From NCBI GenBank assembly GCA_023429545.1, contig JAEYUU010000239.1, positions 1 to 6,260 of the forward strand: DNA of 6,260 nucleotides, read 5' to 3'. Shown piece after piece: positions 5,959 through 6,260 of this stretch. The first letter of the stretch is position 1. Each line of letters begins with the position of its first letter. The stretch comes from Verrucomicrobiota bacterium. GTDB lineage: Bacteria; Verrucomicrobiota; Verrucomicrobiia; Verrucomicrobiales; Verrucomicrobiaceae. Under the pieces are notes generated by a model that saw nothing but the letters and a program-made list of their open reading frames with translations, did no database searches and was not told the origin of the DNA. Position numbers and translations under genes: made by a program.

Positions 5959-6260
5959 TTACTCCAGCCCGGCTTCAGCGAGGCGGTCGTGTACTTCCGC
6001 TGTTTGCAGCTTGCCCACCATCTCATCGAGACGGCCCTCCACGAACTGCTCCAAATTGTACAAGGTGAACTCAATACGGTGGTCCGTGATCCGGTTCTGC
6101 GGGTAGTTGTAGGTGCGAATCTTCTCCTCGCGACCACCGCTGCCAATGAGGGCGCGACGGTGGGCAGAATATTTCGCAGCCTCCTCCTGCTGCTTCTTCT
6201 CCAAGAGGCGGGAGCGCAGAATGGTGAGGGCCTTTTCCTTGTTCTTGAGCTGGCTGCGAC
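5959..6260 (-). CDS. prfA: Peptide chain release factor 1, C-terminal part (5'-truncated by window edge)
   Basis: The cytoplasmic translation termination factor that recognises UAA and UAG stop codons and triggers peptide release on the ribosome. The last 99 residues are visible, ending in TAA at 5961-5959. The frame runs open through the right window edge, so the start codon, the stop-codon recognition domain and the GGQ catalytic loop lie outside. Visible hallmarks are RSQLKNKEKAL at the edge (family RSQHKNKxKAL), GSGGREEKIRTYNYPQNR and ITDHRI, then the usual acidic helical tail. The IRTYNxPQxRxTDHRI string separates RF1 from RF2, which reads IRSYVLHPYxxVKDHRT here. A TTG at 6204 is an internal Leu codon, not a start. 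It is followed by 275 bp before the next gene on the same strand, so no operon partner is evident. Confidence 0.96.
   Translation of the reverse strand, partial: RSQLKNKEKALTILRSRLLEKKQQEEAAKYSAHRRALIGSGGREEKIRTYNYPQNRITDHRIEFTLYNLEQFVEGRLDEMVGKLQTAEVHDRLAEAGLE

Noticed and set aside
5672..6106. A 144-codon plus-strand frame covering the gap before prfA.
   Set aside because: It overlaps the clearly coding prfA end antisense and has no domain, signal or ribosome site. It is Arg/Ser/Pro-rich, as expected of a shadow frame.
1..6260. Search for CRISPR repeats, insertion sequences, tRNA genes and riboswitch-like domains.
   Set aside because: No spaced direct repeats, terminal inverted repeats with a transposase, tRNA cloverleaf or known riboswitch core was seen by eye; a covariance-model scan would be needed to exclude weak RNA elements.

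Overview
The window is GC-rich bacterial DNA, most likely from a Verrucomicrobiota species (order Verrucomicrobiales is my best guess). The main evidence is the first gene. It encodes a very large exported-type protein that joins a propeller-like dehydrogenase domain, a HEAT-like helical region and a CxxCH haem-binding domain, an architecture described mainly in Planctomycetes and Verrucomicrobia (the 'Pirellula/Verrucomicrobium-type' families). No mobile element, CRISPR array, tRNA, rRNA or phage gene is visible.

Layout. Bases 2-3109 (+) hold the 3' part of the haem-binding dehydrogenase-like gene, which is open at the left edge. After 117 bp containing two back-to-back hairpins comes 3227-3835 (+), a secreted 202-aa protein with a LamG/3-keto-disaccharide-hydrolase-like (DUF1080-like) beta-sandwich. 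It converges on 3869-5287 (-), a secreted 472-aa protein of the neutral/alkaline ceramidase type, with a 33-bp gap between the two stops. Upstream of that gene, 5288-5497 holds several hairpins, including a convincing minus-strand Rho-independent terminator (5441-5470). The terminator serves a very small minus-strand lipoprotein gene at 5498-5683 with a His/Cys-rich tail. Bases 5684-5958 hold no gene I can support, only a 17-bp inverted repeat and a hairpin. From 5959 to the right edge (-) is the 3' end of prfA (peptide chain release factor 1).

How the parts may work together. The first two genes point the same way, and this kind of beta-sandwich domain is commonly found next to or fused to PVC haem-binding proteins, so they plausibly act together in oxidising or breaking down a sugar or polysaccharide outside the cytoplasm. 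The ceramidase-like protein is also exported but is transcribed the other way and need not belong to the same pathway. prfA is housekeeping. I see no clear new multi-gene system. The least explained item is the 61-aa His/Cys-rich lipoprotein with its own terminator.
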